Notes: a model not told the origin generated them from the letters alone. A stretch of DNA of 64,000 bases from DATGLE01 sp035294325 (GCA_035294325.1 DATGLE010000142.1:14733-78732), one strand, 5' to 3'. Counted from the first letter of the stretch, positions 50,726-60,025 are shown. Program-made: numbers and translations.

Positions 50726-52696
50726 ATGGCCTATCGTTTTCATGTGCAGGAGGTCTCCTGCATTAATTGTGGCATCTGTATGGACCTGTGCCCGGTACGC
50801 TGCCTGGATATGACGCGCCCTTCCGGTGAAGGCGAACCAGGGGGCGAGCGCGAGCGCCAGAGTCCCATTCCCGGTGAGCAGGCAACGCGCTCCTGGATGA
50901 TGCTTACCCCGGTGCAGGTCGCCCCCTGCATCGGCTGCCAGGTCTGTGCCCAGGAATGTCCCACCAATGCGATTACGATAGAAAGCAGTGTGGAGTCTCC
51001 CGTGTATGCGCACCGGGGCTTCATCACCTATCTGCCCGCCGATAGCGGGTGGCAACCACTGGATGCCTATACCCGCGCCACCCCCGAAGTGCCAGGCGAG
51101 ACGCCGTGGGGCGAAGATCATGCCTGGCATGTCGCTGAGCGCCACGCCCCCTGGCAGAGCTGGAGAAGCTGGCTGGGTGAGCGCAAAGAAGACCTGCGCG
51201 CCCCCTGCCAGGCCGCCTGTCCCGTCGGAACCAACGCCGGGCTGTACGTTGGTCTGATTGCTCAGGGACGCTACGCAGAAGCCTTAGAGGTAGCAGCCGA
51301 ACCCAATCCTTTCCCCTGTATCTGTGGCCGCGTCTGCACCGCTCCCTGCGAAGATGTCTGCCGGCGGGCTGAGTTCGATGCTCCCATCGCCATTCGCGAT
51401 CTCAAGCGCTTTGCCACCGATCACGGTGGCTCTATCAAGCGGACGCTGCCGAAACCTTCCCACAGGTATACCGAGCGGGTCGCCATTGTCGGCGCAGGTC
51501 CCACCGGCCTCAGCGCCGCCTATTACCTGGCCCGGCGGGGCTATCCGGTGACGGTCTATGATGCCATGCCCGTTGCCGGTGGTATGATGGCTCTCGGTAT
51601 TCCCGACTATCGCCTGCCACGCACCGAGTTGAATCGGGATATTGACGCCATTCGCGCTCTGGGCGTTGAGATCCGCCTCAATACCGCGATTGGACGCGAT
51701 ATTACCCTCGACGAGCTACAAAGCTCCTTCGCTGCGGTATTATTAGCCGTTGGTGCTCAGCGCAGCCAGCGCCTGGAGATCGCAGGTGAGGGCCTCTTGG
51801 ATGGCGTGATGCCCGCGACGCTGTTCCTCAAGCAGTTTAACCTCGATCCCCAGACGCGCCTGCATGGGCAGGTGGTGGTCGTTGGCGGAGGCAGCACAGC
51901 GATGGATGCGGCCCGTTCGGCTCTTCGCGCCGGGGCCGAGTCGGTGCGGGTGCTCTATCGCCGCACCCGTTCCGAGATGCCCGCCCAGGCCGAAGAGGTC
52001 CGCGCTGCGTTGGCCGAGGGGATCGAACTGCACGAACTGGTCACGCCCGTCGGCTTACTGGGGACCGAAGATGCCAGCGTGTATGGCGTGCGCTGCCAGC
52101 GCATGATGCTGGGAGAGCCAGATGAGCGGGGACGCCGCCGCCCGGTACCTGTTCCTGGCGCGATCTTCGAGATGCGCGCCGATGTCGTGCTGGTCGCGAT
52201 TGGGGAGGCACCCGATCCGTCCTTCTTGCCCCGAGGCACCAGCATTGAAGTCGCACCCTGGGGCGGACTGCTCGTCCATAAAGAAACGCTCACCACCGGA
52301 GCACCAGGTGTCTTCGCCGCCGGAGATGTCACCTATGGTCCCAAAACGATTATCCACGCCGCTGCGCATGGCAGGAGGGCCGCCCGCTCGATCCATGCCT
52401 ACCTGCGCAGGCTCCCGCTCGCGGCGGTCACTGACATGCCAGAGGATAGCGACGAAAAGATCTCTACGCTGCCACCGGGAGGGATCATCCAATTGGATGT
52501 GCGCAAGTCACCGCGCGAGGTGATGCCGCTGCGTGCGGGGGAGGCCGCACGAGACCGCGCAGTCGAATTTGCCGCGGGTTTCTCCGAAGAGCAGGCGCGG
52601 CGCGAGGCGAGTCGCTGCCTGCGCTGCGATCTGGCCTACCTGTGTCCAACTGTCCATCTGCGTCAGGCAATCCCCGAAACGCAGGCCGCTCGTTAA
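50726..52696 (+). CDS. ferredoxin-GltD fusion oxidoreductase
   Basis: A 656-aa protein. Residues about 1-80 hold two [4Fe-4S] motifs (CINCGICMDLCPV, CIGCQVCAQECPT). From about 150 it follows the GltD/NfnL-type NAD(P)H oxidoreductase: Cys motif CQAACPVGTNAG, CICGRVCTAPCEDVCRR, FAD loop VAIVGAGPTGLSAAYYLARRGYPV, NAD(P) loop VVVVGGGSTAMDAARSALRAG and a C-terminal CLRCDLAYLCP. It likely moves electrons between ferredoxin-like centres and NAD(P)H. The two paralogous membrane proteins that follow may be its partners. GAGGAGG precedes the ATG. Confidence 0.85.
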   Translation: MAYRFHVQEVSCINCGICMDLCPVRCLDMTRPSGEGEPGGERERQSPIPGEQATRSWMMLTPVQVAPCIGCQVCAQECPTNAITIESSVESPVYAHRGFITYLPADSGWQPLDAYTRATPEVPGETPWGEDHAWHVAERHAPWQSWRSWLGERKEDLRAPCQAACPVGTNAGLYVGLIAQGRYAEALEVAAEPNPFPCICGRVCTAPCEDVCRRAEFDAPIAIRDLKRFATDHGGSIKRTLPKPSHRYTERVAIVGAGPTGLSAAYYLARRGYPVTVYDAMPVAGGMMALGIPDYRLPRTELNRDIDAIRALGVEIRLNTAIGRDITLDELQSSFAAVLLAVGAQRSQRLEIAGEGLLDGVMPATLFLKQFNLDPQTRLHGQVVVVGGGSTAMDAARSALRAGAESVRVLYRRTRSEMPAQAEEVRAALAEGIELHELVTPVGLLGTEDASVYGVRCQRMMLGEPDERGRRRPVPVPGAIFEMRADVVLVAIGEAPDPSFLPRGTSIEVAPWGGLLVHKETLTTGAPGVFAAGDVTYGPKTIIHAAAHGRRAARSIHAYLRRLPLAAVTDMPEDSDEKISTLPPGGIIQLDVRKSPREVMPLRAGEAARDRAVEFAAGFSEEQARREASRCLRCDLAYLCPTVHLRQAIPETQAAR

Positions 52697-52744
52697 TCGT
52701 CTGGCGCAGCAAATGGTCTGCGCTTTCTTCAAGGAGGTACTCTT

Positions 52745-53371
52745 ATGTCTGTCCAGGATCTCACCAACGCGATCGTTGCCGGTATCAATGCCGGCGGGGA
52801 GCAATTTCTGGAGGGAACGCTGGCGGCGGTGCTGCCGATGCTCTGGCTGGCTATCATCGGGCTACATCTGGGGCGTCCCTATATTCTGACCATGATAGAT
52901 CGCTTTACGCTGCGGCTGGGCGCCGACCTGCTCTGGCTGGTCTACGTTGCCCTGCGTGATCTGCTCATTGTCTCCGGGGTAGTGATGAGCTTCATGTTCT
53001 TCTTCCCGGATGTCGTCGTCACCGATGCTCTGCCTGTGACCGGAGGGCTGGCCGCTGCGGCGCTCTTCGGAGTGCTGCTGGTCAAACTGATGGGCGATCC
53101 CGACCATGAGCTTTTCGCGTTCCGCCTGACCAGCGTGCTGCTCTTCATTGGCGCGCTCTGCTACTTCGTCCCCTACCTGCTGGGAGTCATGGGCAGCTTC
53201 CCATTCAGTCCCGCGCTGGTGACGAATACCAATCCGGGGTTGGCTGTAGGGCTGGCCTATGTCTCGGTGGCCTTACTCGCCATTATGGGCGCCATCGCCG
53301 CCTGGTATACGCTGCGCACCGGGGGACGACCAGAAGAGGAAGAGGCTGTTACGGAAAGCTGGCAGCGGTAA
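52745..53371 (+). CDS. membrane protein, paralogue 1
   Basis: A 208-aa protein with about five membrane helices. It shares the pattern LHLGRPYILTMIDRFTLRLGADLLWLVYVALRDLL and a late NTNPGLAVGLAYVSVALLA with the next gene. No known family comes to mind. It starts 48 nt after the ferredoxin-GltD gene, with AAGGAGG. Conserved Arg and Asp near the membrane (GADLLW...RDLLIVS) may bind a cofactor, but no heme or quinone motif is plain. Confidence 0.65.
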   Translation: MSVQDLTNAIVAGINAGGEQFLEGTLAAVLPMLWLAIIGLHLGRPYILTMIDRFTLRLGADLLWLVYVALRDLLIVSGVVMSFMFFFPDVVVTDALPVTGGLAAAALFGVLLVKLMGDPDHELFAFRLTSVLLFIGALCYFVPYLLGVMGSFPFSPALVTNTNPGLAVGLAYVSVALLAIMGAIAAWYTLRTGGRPEEEEAVTESWQR

Positions 53372-53429
53372 TGGAAACAAGCTGGCTCCATCTGAGCTAC
53401 GATGGAGGAGTCAGAGAGAGGAAAAGACG

Positions 53430-54104
53430 ATGAAACCTGATGATATTGCAACTGCCATTACACAGGCTCTGGTGCAGGGAGGGGCACAGTGGTTAGTGAG
53501 TACGATTGTGGCATTTTTGCCGGTGCTCTGGACCATGACGCTGATCTTGCATCTGGGGCGGCCCTACGTTCTGCGCACGCTGCGCCGCTGCGGCCTGCGG
53601 CTGGGCGCCGATATCTGGTGGATGTCCTATCTCATTCTGCGCGACGCGCTCCTGGTCGCCACCTTTGCTCTGAGCTGGGTCTTCTTTCTACCCAAAATTG
53701 TGAGCAGTGCGGCTCTGCCCATTACCGGATCGCTCTCGGCGCTCTGCCTGCTCATAGCCCTGGCGATCAAGCTCTCACGCAGAGTTGACGACGACAAAAA
53801 TGCCTACCGCCTCTCTACGGCGGCGCTGGTGCTGGGTGCGACACTCTACTACGGCCCGCAGGTCTTCGCGGTGGAGGCAGCCAGCCAGCCCTATCTGGCC
53901 GGCTTCGCGCAGGCTTTCACGAGCAATACCAATCCGGGAATCGCGCTGATCCTGATGTGGATTGCGCTCCTCGGCGTGATCGTAGTGGTTGGGTGGATGT
54001 TTGTGCGTACCTGGATGGCCGCCAGCCGGAGCATGGGAGGGCGCATGTCTACCCCGGCTGCGCCACCAACCAGCAAAGAGCCGGTAGCGGGCGCCGGTCA
54101 ATAA
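53430..54104 (+). CDS. membrane protein, paralogue 2
   Basis: A 224-aa protein with about five membrane helices, clearly related to paralogue 1: LHLGRPYVLRTLRRCGLRLGADIWWMSYLILRDALLV and SNTNPGIALILMWIALLGV. Family unknown to me. The pair is most simply explained by tandem duplication, as with SdhC/SdhD-like anchors that form a heterodimer. The ATG at 53430 is preceded by AGAGAGGA; the longer frame runs into the previous gene. Confidence 0.65.
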   Translation: MKPDDIATAITQALVQGGAQWLVSTIVAFLPVLWTMTLILHLGRPYVLRTLRRCGLRLGADIWWMSYLILRDALLVATFALSWVFFLPKIVSSAALPITGSLSALCLLIALAIKLSRRVDDDKNAYRLSTAALVLGATLYYGPQVFAVEAASQPYLAGFAQAFTSNTNPGIALILMWIALLGVIVVVGWMFVRTWMAASRSMGGRMSTPAAPPTSKEPVAGAGQ

Positions 54105-54116
54105 AGGATCTGGGCC

Positions 54117-55181
54117 ATGACATTTGAGAGTACGAAAGCGTATCAGGAATTGCTGCCACATTTCGCTGCGCGGGTGAAGCACAACGAGCCGCTGGCCCGC
54201 CATAGCGCCTTCGGGGTGGGCGGCCCGGCGGATGTGTGGGTCTCGCTGGAGACCAGAAGCGAGGCGCTGGGCCTGGTGAATCTGTGCGCCGAGAAACACT
54301 GGCCGCTGCTCATCGTCGGGAACGGCTCTAACACGCTCTTCTCCGATGCCGGGGTGCGCGGCATTGTGGCGCGCATGGCCCTCTCCTCCTATACTCTGGA
54401 GGAGAGGGCACCCGAGCAAGCGACGCTCGTGGCCGATGCCGGGGCGAACTGGCCGCACCTCGTGCACGAGCTTGCCCGGCAGGGCTGGGGGGGCCTGGAG
54501 TTTGGCGTCGGCATCCCGGGATCGCTTGGGGGCGCGATCTTCTCAAATGCCGGTGCCCACAATCGCGAGATTGGTGAGGTCGTGGAGTGGATCGAGGTGC
54601 TGGATGCACGCGGAGCCAATAGCGAGGGCGAGGAGTATTCCTATCCCCTGCTGCGCCGCTATCAACATGACGAGCTGGCTCTTTCGTATCGCCAGAGCCG
54701 TTTCCGCATGGCGCGGCAGGTGCACTACGATGAGCAGGGCCACCTCATTGCACCCCCGCGTCATATGATCGAGCCGGCAGAGATCGTGCTGCAACTGGGT
54801 CTGCGCCTGCATCGGGCGCCTCCAGATCAACTCCAACAGACACTGGCACGCTATAAGCAAGAACGGAGTCGCAGCGAGCCATCCCATCAGGAGCGCGGCA
54901 CCATCTTCAAAGATCCCTCCGATGGATTGGTGAGTCGGCTCCTGGCGCAGGCTGATCTGCTGGGAATGAGAGAGGGACAGGCGCAAATCGCGCTGGATAA
55001 CGCAAACTACCTGGTCAACCTGGGCGGGGCACGGGCCATAGACATGGCGCACCTCATTGAAGAGGCGCATCGCCGCGTGCTCGCGCGCTTTGGCATCGAT
55101 TTACAGCTCGATGTGGAACTGCTGGGAGACTGGGCCGCTGTTGGGCGGGGTCCTGCCGAGCCGATTGTGATGCCGTCGTGA
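54117..55181 (+). CDS. murB: UDP-N-acetylenolpyruvoylglucosamine reductase
   Basis: A 354-aa MurB. NEPLARHSAFGVGGPADVWV and LLIVGNGSNTLFSD bind FAD, LEFGVGIPGSLGGAIFSNAGAHNREIGEV is the family signature, YRQSRFR carries the substrate Arg, and SHQERGTIFKDP and the final E-L-G complete the active site; the usual serine position reads RGTIFKDP. It reduces UDP-GlcNAc-enolpyruvate to UDP-MurNAc. A cell-wall gene is out of place in an anaerobic unit; it lies 12 nt after the membrane paralogue and is probably co-transcribed. Confidence 0.88.
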   Translation: MTFESTKAYQELLPHFAARVKHNEPLARHSAFGVGGPADVWVSLETRSEALGLVNLCAEKHWPLLIVGNGSNTLFSDAGVRGIVARMALSSYTLEERAPEQATLVADAGANWPHLVHELARQGWGGLEFGVGIPGSLGGAIFSNAGAHNREIGEVVEWIEVLDARGANSEGEEYSYPLLRRYQHDELALSYRQSRFRMARQVHYDEQGHLIAPPRHMIEPAEIVLQLGLRLHRAPPDQLQQTLARYKQERSRSEPSHQERGTIFKDPSDGLVSRLLAQADLLGMREGQAQIALDNANYLVNLGGARAIDMAHLIEEAHRRVLARFGIDLQLDVELLGDWAAVGRGPAEPIVMPS

Positions 55182-55230
55182 TATAAACAGGCCGATTCGT
55201 GATCGTGTGGTGAGATGTGTGCTCTATACT
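55166..55230 (+). promoter_or_regulatory. four-half-site regulon promoter for the small RNA
   Basis: TGTGA 55166, CGTGA 55177, CGTGA 55198, GGTGA 55209, -10 TATACT 55225-55230. The first two half-sites lie inside the murB coding sequence. No protein gene of normal size follows. Confidence 0.85.
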
Positions 55231-55236
55231 CAAAAC

Positions 55237-55490
55237 GTGGGGTGGAAAGAAGGTTACGTCAAGCTTTGAAAGGAGGTTCGCCTCTGAACGAACAGACAAG
55301 GGCAAAATACGCTGGAGTATGCGGACAGGAATACTGAATTTGAACGAGGCAGCCAGGTCGAGAGACATCCTGCATGAAGTAAGAGTCCCATAACATTCTG
55401 CGTTCCAGATACGGCCAGCGTTGGTCCCTTTACCAGCGATGGAAGAATGGAAAGAACAGAGCGCCGCCACAGGCGGGCGCTCTGTTCTTT
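55237..55490 (+). ncRNA. candidate regulon-controlled small RNA
   Basis: About 250 nt lie between the promoter at 55166-55230 and a strong terminator (55451-55490, 15-bp stem AAAGAACAGAGCGCC with complement). The only ribosome-like site (GGAGG at about 55271) sits in a GAGG-UUCG-CCUC tetraloop hairpin, and the frames behind it are 17-24 codons and lack a good ATG. A structured RNA is more likely than an mRNA. The transcription start is estimated from the -10. Confidence 0.55.
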
Positions 55491-55651
55491 CTGCTCTCCT
55501 TCAAGGTCCACCTGGTATAGAGACCAACCTGCCGGAAGTACGCGCAAGCCGCGAACTCTTTTGCCTTCGCGCCTGGTCGTAGAACATGGCCCTGTCCTCA
55601 ATCAGCCCATCCACTGGTGTCGGTAATCTTTGTGTTCTTTATTATTCAGGA

Positions 55652-56557
55652 TTATTCAGGAGATGGAGTGTGAGGCGAAGCAGGCTTTTTTCCCCAGACA
55701 GTGACACCATGTGACATGCCACAAAAGTCTGATGCTTGCATCTCCTGGAGCATCTGCTGGTGGAGCTGTTCTCCCTCTTCTTGCGAGATCAAGCCGAGCT
55801 TGACGAACATCGGCTGAGCCAGCAGATAGACGATTTCGCTATTGCGATAAAAGTCAGCCCAGGCTTCCGTTCCATACGAAAACTCCAGCGCGTTCGCCTG
55901 ATAGTGAACATCCTGGTAGCCGGCAGTCCGCAGAAGATGTGGCAGCACAAAGGTCATGTCGAGGGAACTTTCGTCCACGCTGAAACCATATCCGTTACGT
56001 AACAGCACCTGAGAGCCAAGCGCGCCGAGGCGTTGGAGCGCCGGACTGTTACTGGTTCCCGCGTCGACCGCTTCGGAGAGACGCAGGATGCCGCCGGGGC
56101 GCAGGATGCGCGTTGCCTCGGCAATGAAAGGCGCCCAGGCTTCTCGTCGCAGGACTGCGACCAGCAGGCGTGCGTTGACCAGATCAAAGGCCCCATCGGC
56201 GAAATCAAGCGGTCTGGTGATATCCATGACGCCAAAGGAAGCGTTGGTCAGACCCTGTGAGCGGGCGCGCGCATTGGCATAGTCGATCATCGCCCGGCTG
56301 ATATCGACGCCGGCCACCTCGACATCGGGAAGGGCGAAGGCGACATCGAGCACCCACCCTCCAGGCCCACAGGCCAGGTCTAACACGTTGTGCAGCCCTG
56401 CAATCTCCTCCTCGGTGAGACCGGCGAGCGGGCCTCCCATCGCTTTGGTCGCCAGGCGATCCAGATTGATGAGCCGTGCCAGTTCCACCGGGCTTTCGGG
56501 ATCCAGGAGATACGTGTTCTCCCTACCATCACTGGTTGCATCTCGTGGCTCTCCCAT
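55652..56557 (-). CDS. SAM-dependent methyltransferase
   Basis: A 301-aa class I methyltransferase. VLDLACGPGGWVLDVAFALPDVEVAGVDISRAMIDYANARA is the SAM-binding motif I and post-I, DLVNARLLVAVL motif II/III. The substrate cannot be told; UbiE/small-molecule types are nearest. The start MGEPRDAT at 56557 is chosen by AAAGGA upstream. No regulon promoter, and no operon partner. The stretch 55493-55651 between the RNA terminator and this gene shows nothing. Confidence 0.8.
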   Translation of the reverse strand: MGEPRDATSDGRENTYLLDPESPVELARLINLDRLATKAMGGPLAGLTEEEIAGLHNVLDLACGPGGWVLDVAFALPDVEVAGVDISRAMIDYANARARSQGLTNASFGVMDITRPLDFADGAFDLVNARLLVAVLRREAWAPFIAEATRILRPGGILRLSEAVDAGTSNSPALQRLGALGSQVLLRNGYGFSVDESSLDMTFVLPHLLRTAGYQDVHYQANALEFSYGTEAWADFYRNSEIVYLLAQPMFVKLGLISQEEGEQLHQQMLQEMQASDFCGMSHGVTVWGKKPASPHTPSPE

Positions 56558-56733
56558 CAGTACATTTTCCTTTCGCCGGATGTACCTGTTTATCCTTTCC
56601 CATAGTATAAGGGAAGAAGTTCTGGAGCGCAAGAGGTCTGACCATCGTAATGCCACAGCCCGAACCTGACCATCGGCCTCTGGATCAGCACGCCTGATAC
56701 ATCATCCTGCCTGGCAGACTAACGGATGTAATC

Positions 56734-59493
56734 TCACAGGTTGAGTTCAGCTTTAATCAACTCATCCTCCCATGAATACTGGAGGTGGAAGCCCAGTTTC
56801 TTACAGAGCGCCTGCATTTCCAGATTTTCGGGGTGGATATCCCCGACCAGGCGTTCCAGCTTTTCATCGCGGGCAAACCCGATAAGGCGGCGCAGGAATT
56901 CCGTTCCCAGCCCCTTTCTCTGGAACCGATCTGCGACCAGCACCGCAAACTCGGCCTCATTGGCTCCCCGCAGCTTGATGACACGCCCTACACCGATGAT
57001 CTCGTCCTGCCCGGTTTGTGGGTTGTGGTATTGCGCGACCAGCGCCATTTCCCGATCATAGTCGATAAAACAGATGCCGATCAACCGTTCGTGAGCTGTG
57101 CGCTGGCTCAGCTTGAGCATGTGCAGCCAGCGAAAGTAGACCGTGCGCTCCGACAGCGTTTCGTGCAGCTTGACCATAAGCGGCTCGTCTTCCGGGCGAA
57201 TGGGACGCAGTGTGACCGGCGTGCCATCCTTGAGCGTCCAGGGAGTTACATACTGCAACGGATAGGGACGGATGGCAGGTCTGGGCAAATCCTCCTCGCG
57301 CACTCCCGGCTCGTGCAGGACGATGCGCGCATCCAGGGCCAGCAGGTGATCAGAGGAGGCGAACAGCGGGTTCACGTCGATCTCTTTGATCTGGCGCTGC
57401 TCGACAATCAGATAGCTGAAACGGACCAGCAGACGCTCAAGCGCGCTGAGATCCACTGGAGGTCGTCCCCGCGTTCCCTGGAGGGCGCTAAAGATCCGGG
57501 TCCGCTCCATGAGCCGGCGAGCGAGTGTGGTCGTTAGCGGGGGAAGGGCCAGCGTGTGGTCGCGATAGACCTCCACCAGTTGGCCCCCGGAGCCAAAGAG
57601 CATCACCGGGCCAAACTGCGGATCCAGGCTGCTGCCCAGGATCAGTTCGTAGCCATCCCCTGCGATCATCGGCTCAACCGTGACTCCCTGAAAATGTTCG
57701 GCTCCGGCCCGCTCCCGCACCGCTTCTGCAATAGTCTGGTACGCGTGGCGCACCGCCTCCGCGTCGCAGAGTCGTAACTGGACGCCGCCCACATCGGTCT
57801 TGTGGGTCAGCGTTTGTGAGAAGAGCTTGAGCACGACTGGATAGCCGATCTCCTCCGCACACCTGACCGCTTCGGCTTCGTTGGTAGCCACTCGCGTCTC
57901 AACCGTGGGAACCCCATAAGCGCTCAGTATCTGTTTTGACTCAAGTTCAGTGAGCAACGTTCGACCGGCATGCTGCGCCTGAGCTATGATCTGCGCGGCC
58001 CCGGTCCGGTCCGGTTCCGGCTCCCCTGGCGCTACATACAGGAGCGGCGTTTCGTAGATGCTGCGCAGGTTGGATGTATAGCGCCACATGGCATCAAAGA
58101 CCCAGGCAGCCGTGTCTGGATAGGCAAACGTCGGGATCCCGGCCTGCTGCAAAATGGTCCGGCCTGTGGCGACCTCTGCTCCACCCATCCAGCTTGCCAG
58201 AATCGGTTTGCCATCCAGGCGAGCGACGCGCTTCACCTGCTCGGCAGTGAGCGTGGGGTCGGTCATCGCCTGCGGAGTCAGGATGACGAGCAGCCCGTCG
58301 CTCCCAGGATCGTTCGCAGCGATCTGGAGCGCCCTGCCGTAGCGTTCAGGATCGGCATCTCCCAGCACATCCACCGGGTTGCCGTGGCTCCAGTGTGCCG
58401 GAAGCGCCTGGTCAAGCGCTGAGAGCGTCTCCGGCGAGAGCGCCGAGAGCTGGCCCCCCGCGCCTATCAAAGCGTCGGTAGCCAGGACTCCCGGACCGCC
58501 TGCATTTGTCAGGATGGTCAGGTGCGGTCCGCGCGGGCGGGGCTGCCTCTCCAGCGCCTCGGCCATGGAGAACAGCTCGTCGATGCGAGTGACAGTGAGT
58601 ACTCCGCTGCGACGGCAAGCCGCCTCGAAGGCTTCCTGGCTGCCAGTTAGAGCGCCGGTATGCGAGGTGGCCGCCTGCGCCGCAGCCTGAGTGCGGCCCG
58701 CTTTGAGGATGATGATCGGCTTGCTGCGGGAGACAGAGCGGGCCGCCGAAAGAAACGAGCGGGCATCGCCGATGGTCTCCATATAGATCACAATGCTTGT
58801 CGTCTGTGGATCACTGCTCAGGTAGTCAATGAGATCGCCCCATCCCACATCCACCATCGATCCGATCGAGACGAAGGCGCTGAAGCCCACCTGCTCCTCC
58901 AGGCTCCAATCCAGCACTGCCGTACATAAGGCCCCGCTCTGGCTGAGAAAGGCCACGTGGCCGGGGCGAGCCAGCGCACTGGCAAAGGTCGCATTAAGGC
59001 CCCTCCGTGGGTTCATCACCCCGAGGCAGTTGGGACCAATGACCCGCAGTTTTCCTTGCATAGCGAGCGTATGAATCTGCCGCTCAAGCTCCGCGCCCTC
59101 GGCCCCGGTTTCCTTGAAGCCAGCCGAGAGGATGATCGCCCCCTTGACATCAGCCGCGACGCATTCACCGATCAGATCAGGTACCGTCCGGGCTGGCGTC
59201 GCAATCACAGCAAGATCAACTTTGCCGGGCAGATCTGCGATGCGTGGATAGGCTTTGAGGCCCAGAACACTCTCGTGCTTTGGATTGACGGGAAACACCG
59301 TCCCCCCGAAAGGATGGCTCATCAGGTTTGAGAGCACCGTGCGTCCAACGCTGCCCGGCTTCTCGGTAGCTCCAATCACGGCCACGCTCTTCGGCTCGAA
59401 GATGGCATTGAGGGGATAGCGCTGCTTGTAGCGAAAAACGGTGCTCGGGGTGACGCTCTTGCCTGATGACGAGGATGTGCTTTTTGCCTGCAT
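56734..59493 (-). CDS. ADP-forming acyl-CoA synthetase fused to GNAT acetyltransferase
   Basis: A protein of about 919 aa. Order: CoA-binding domain (FEPKSVAVIGATEKPGSVGRTVLSNL; GPNCLGVMNPRRGLNATF), succinyl-CoA ligase-like domain with the phospho-His region (LTNAGGPGVLATDAL), ATP-grasp domain (PVVLKLFSQTLTHKTDVGGVQL) and a C-terminal GNAT domain (GVGRVIKLRGANEAEFAVLVADRFQRKGLGTEFLRRLI). The synthetase part can make ATP from acyl-CoA; the GNAT part can acetylate proteins, as in PatZ-type enzymes. The start is 59493 or, with a weaker site, 59529. Controlled by the duplicated promoter block. Confidence 0.87.
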   Translation of the reverse strand: MQAKSTSSSSGKSVTPSTVFRYKQRYPLNAIFEPKSVAVIGATEKPGSVGRTVLSNLMSHPFGGTVFPVNPKHESVLGLKAYPRIADLPGKVDLAVIATPARTVPDLIGECVAADVKGAIILSAGFKETGAEGAELERQIHTLAMQGKLRVIGPNCLGVMNPRRGLNATFASALARPGHVAFLSQSGALCTAVLDWSLEEQVGFSAFVSIGSMVDVGWGDLIDYLSSDPQTTSIVIYMETIGDARSFLSAARSVSRSKPIIILKAGRTQAAAQAATSHTGALTGSQEAFEAACRRSGVLTVTRIDELFSMAEALERQPRPRGPHLTILTNAGGPGVLATDALIGAGGQLSALSPETLSALDQALPAHWSHGNPVDVLGDADPERYGRALQIAANDPGSDGLLVILTPQAMTDPTLTAEQVKRVARLDGKPILASWMGGAEVATGRTILQQAGIPTFAYPDTAAWVFDAMWRYTSNLRSIYETPLLYVAPGEPEPDRTGAAQIIAQAQHAGRTLLTELESKQILSAYGVPTVETRVATNEAEAVRCAEEIGYPVVLKLFSQTLTHKTDVGGVQLRLCDAEAVRHAYQTIAEAVRERAGAEHFQGVTVEPMIAGDGYELILGSSLDPQFGPVMLFGSGGQLVEVYRDHTLALPPLTTTLARRLMERTRIFSALQGTRGRPPVDLSALERLLVRFSYLIVEQRQIKEIDVNPLFASSDHLLALDARIVLHEPGVREEDLPRPAIRPYPLQYVTPWTLKDGTPVTLRPIRPEDEPLMVKLHETLSERTVYFRWLHMLKLSQRTAHERLIGICFIDYDREMALVAQYHNPQTGQDEIIGVGRVIKLRGANEAEFAVLVADRFQRKGLGTEFLRRLIGFARDEKLERLVGDIHPENLEMQALCKKLGFHLQYSWEDELIKAELNL

Positions 59494-59592
59494 AATATGC
59501 TTGATCCTTTCAACTCTGCTTGTTTCCATTTTATTTACAGGAATATCTCCGTTGTGAATTGTTCTACACAGAGCGTTGAGATTGGTCGTTCG

Positions 59593-59746
59593 TTGAGGCA
59601 GCCCGCTCCCGCTTGCTCTCCAGTTTCTCCCGGGAGGATCTCTGCCGCAGCCAATGCTCTTTCCTGAGTGTACGGTGAGGATCTCACTATGCCATCACAG
59701 GCCCGGCCAGAGAGATCACATTACAATCACCGTTTTTCTGATGGAC
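59593..59746 (-). repeat. duplicated promoter block, copy 2
   Basis: Partner of 16798-16951, about 85% identical by eye and in the same orientation relative to its gene. Identity is highest over the half-sites and -10. Confidence 0.85.
59667..59731 (-). promoter_or_regulatory. four-half-site regulon promoter for 59493
   Basis: Minus strand: GGTGA 59731, TGTGA 59720, TGTGA 59699, AGTGA 59688, -10 TACACT 59672-59667. Confidence 0.87.
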
Positions 59747-59912
59747 GGCGTGCAGGGCATCTGCTCTGAGAGCATAGCTTTTCCTGCCTTCGCAAACACA
59801 AGGCACCATATTTTGTCCTTTCAGCACTGGCTTAAAATATCGTCATTACAAATCGATCTCAGATCCTTCCTCGGGTAGCACAGGCTGGTCTCAAGATGAT
59901 AACCGTTCTATC

Positions 59913-59976
59913 TGAGACCAGTTTGTGTCGGCTATCTCCTGTTTGTGACGCAAACGTGACGGCGGGACTGTATCCT
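59913..59976 (+). promoter_or_regulatory. four-half-site regulon promoter for 60026 (N15 variant)
   Basis: TGAGA 59913, TGTGT 59924, TGTGA 59944, CGTGA 59955, -10 TATCCT 59971-59976. The middle spacer is one base shorter. Between 59747 and 59912 nothing else is seen. Confidence 0.8.
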
Positions 59977-60025
59977 GGAAGCAGTGAATAATTTGACGCA
60001 GTAGCGATTGAGGCAGGAAACGTTT

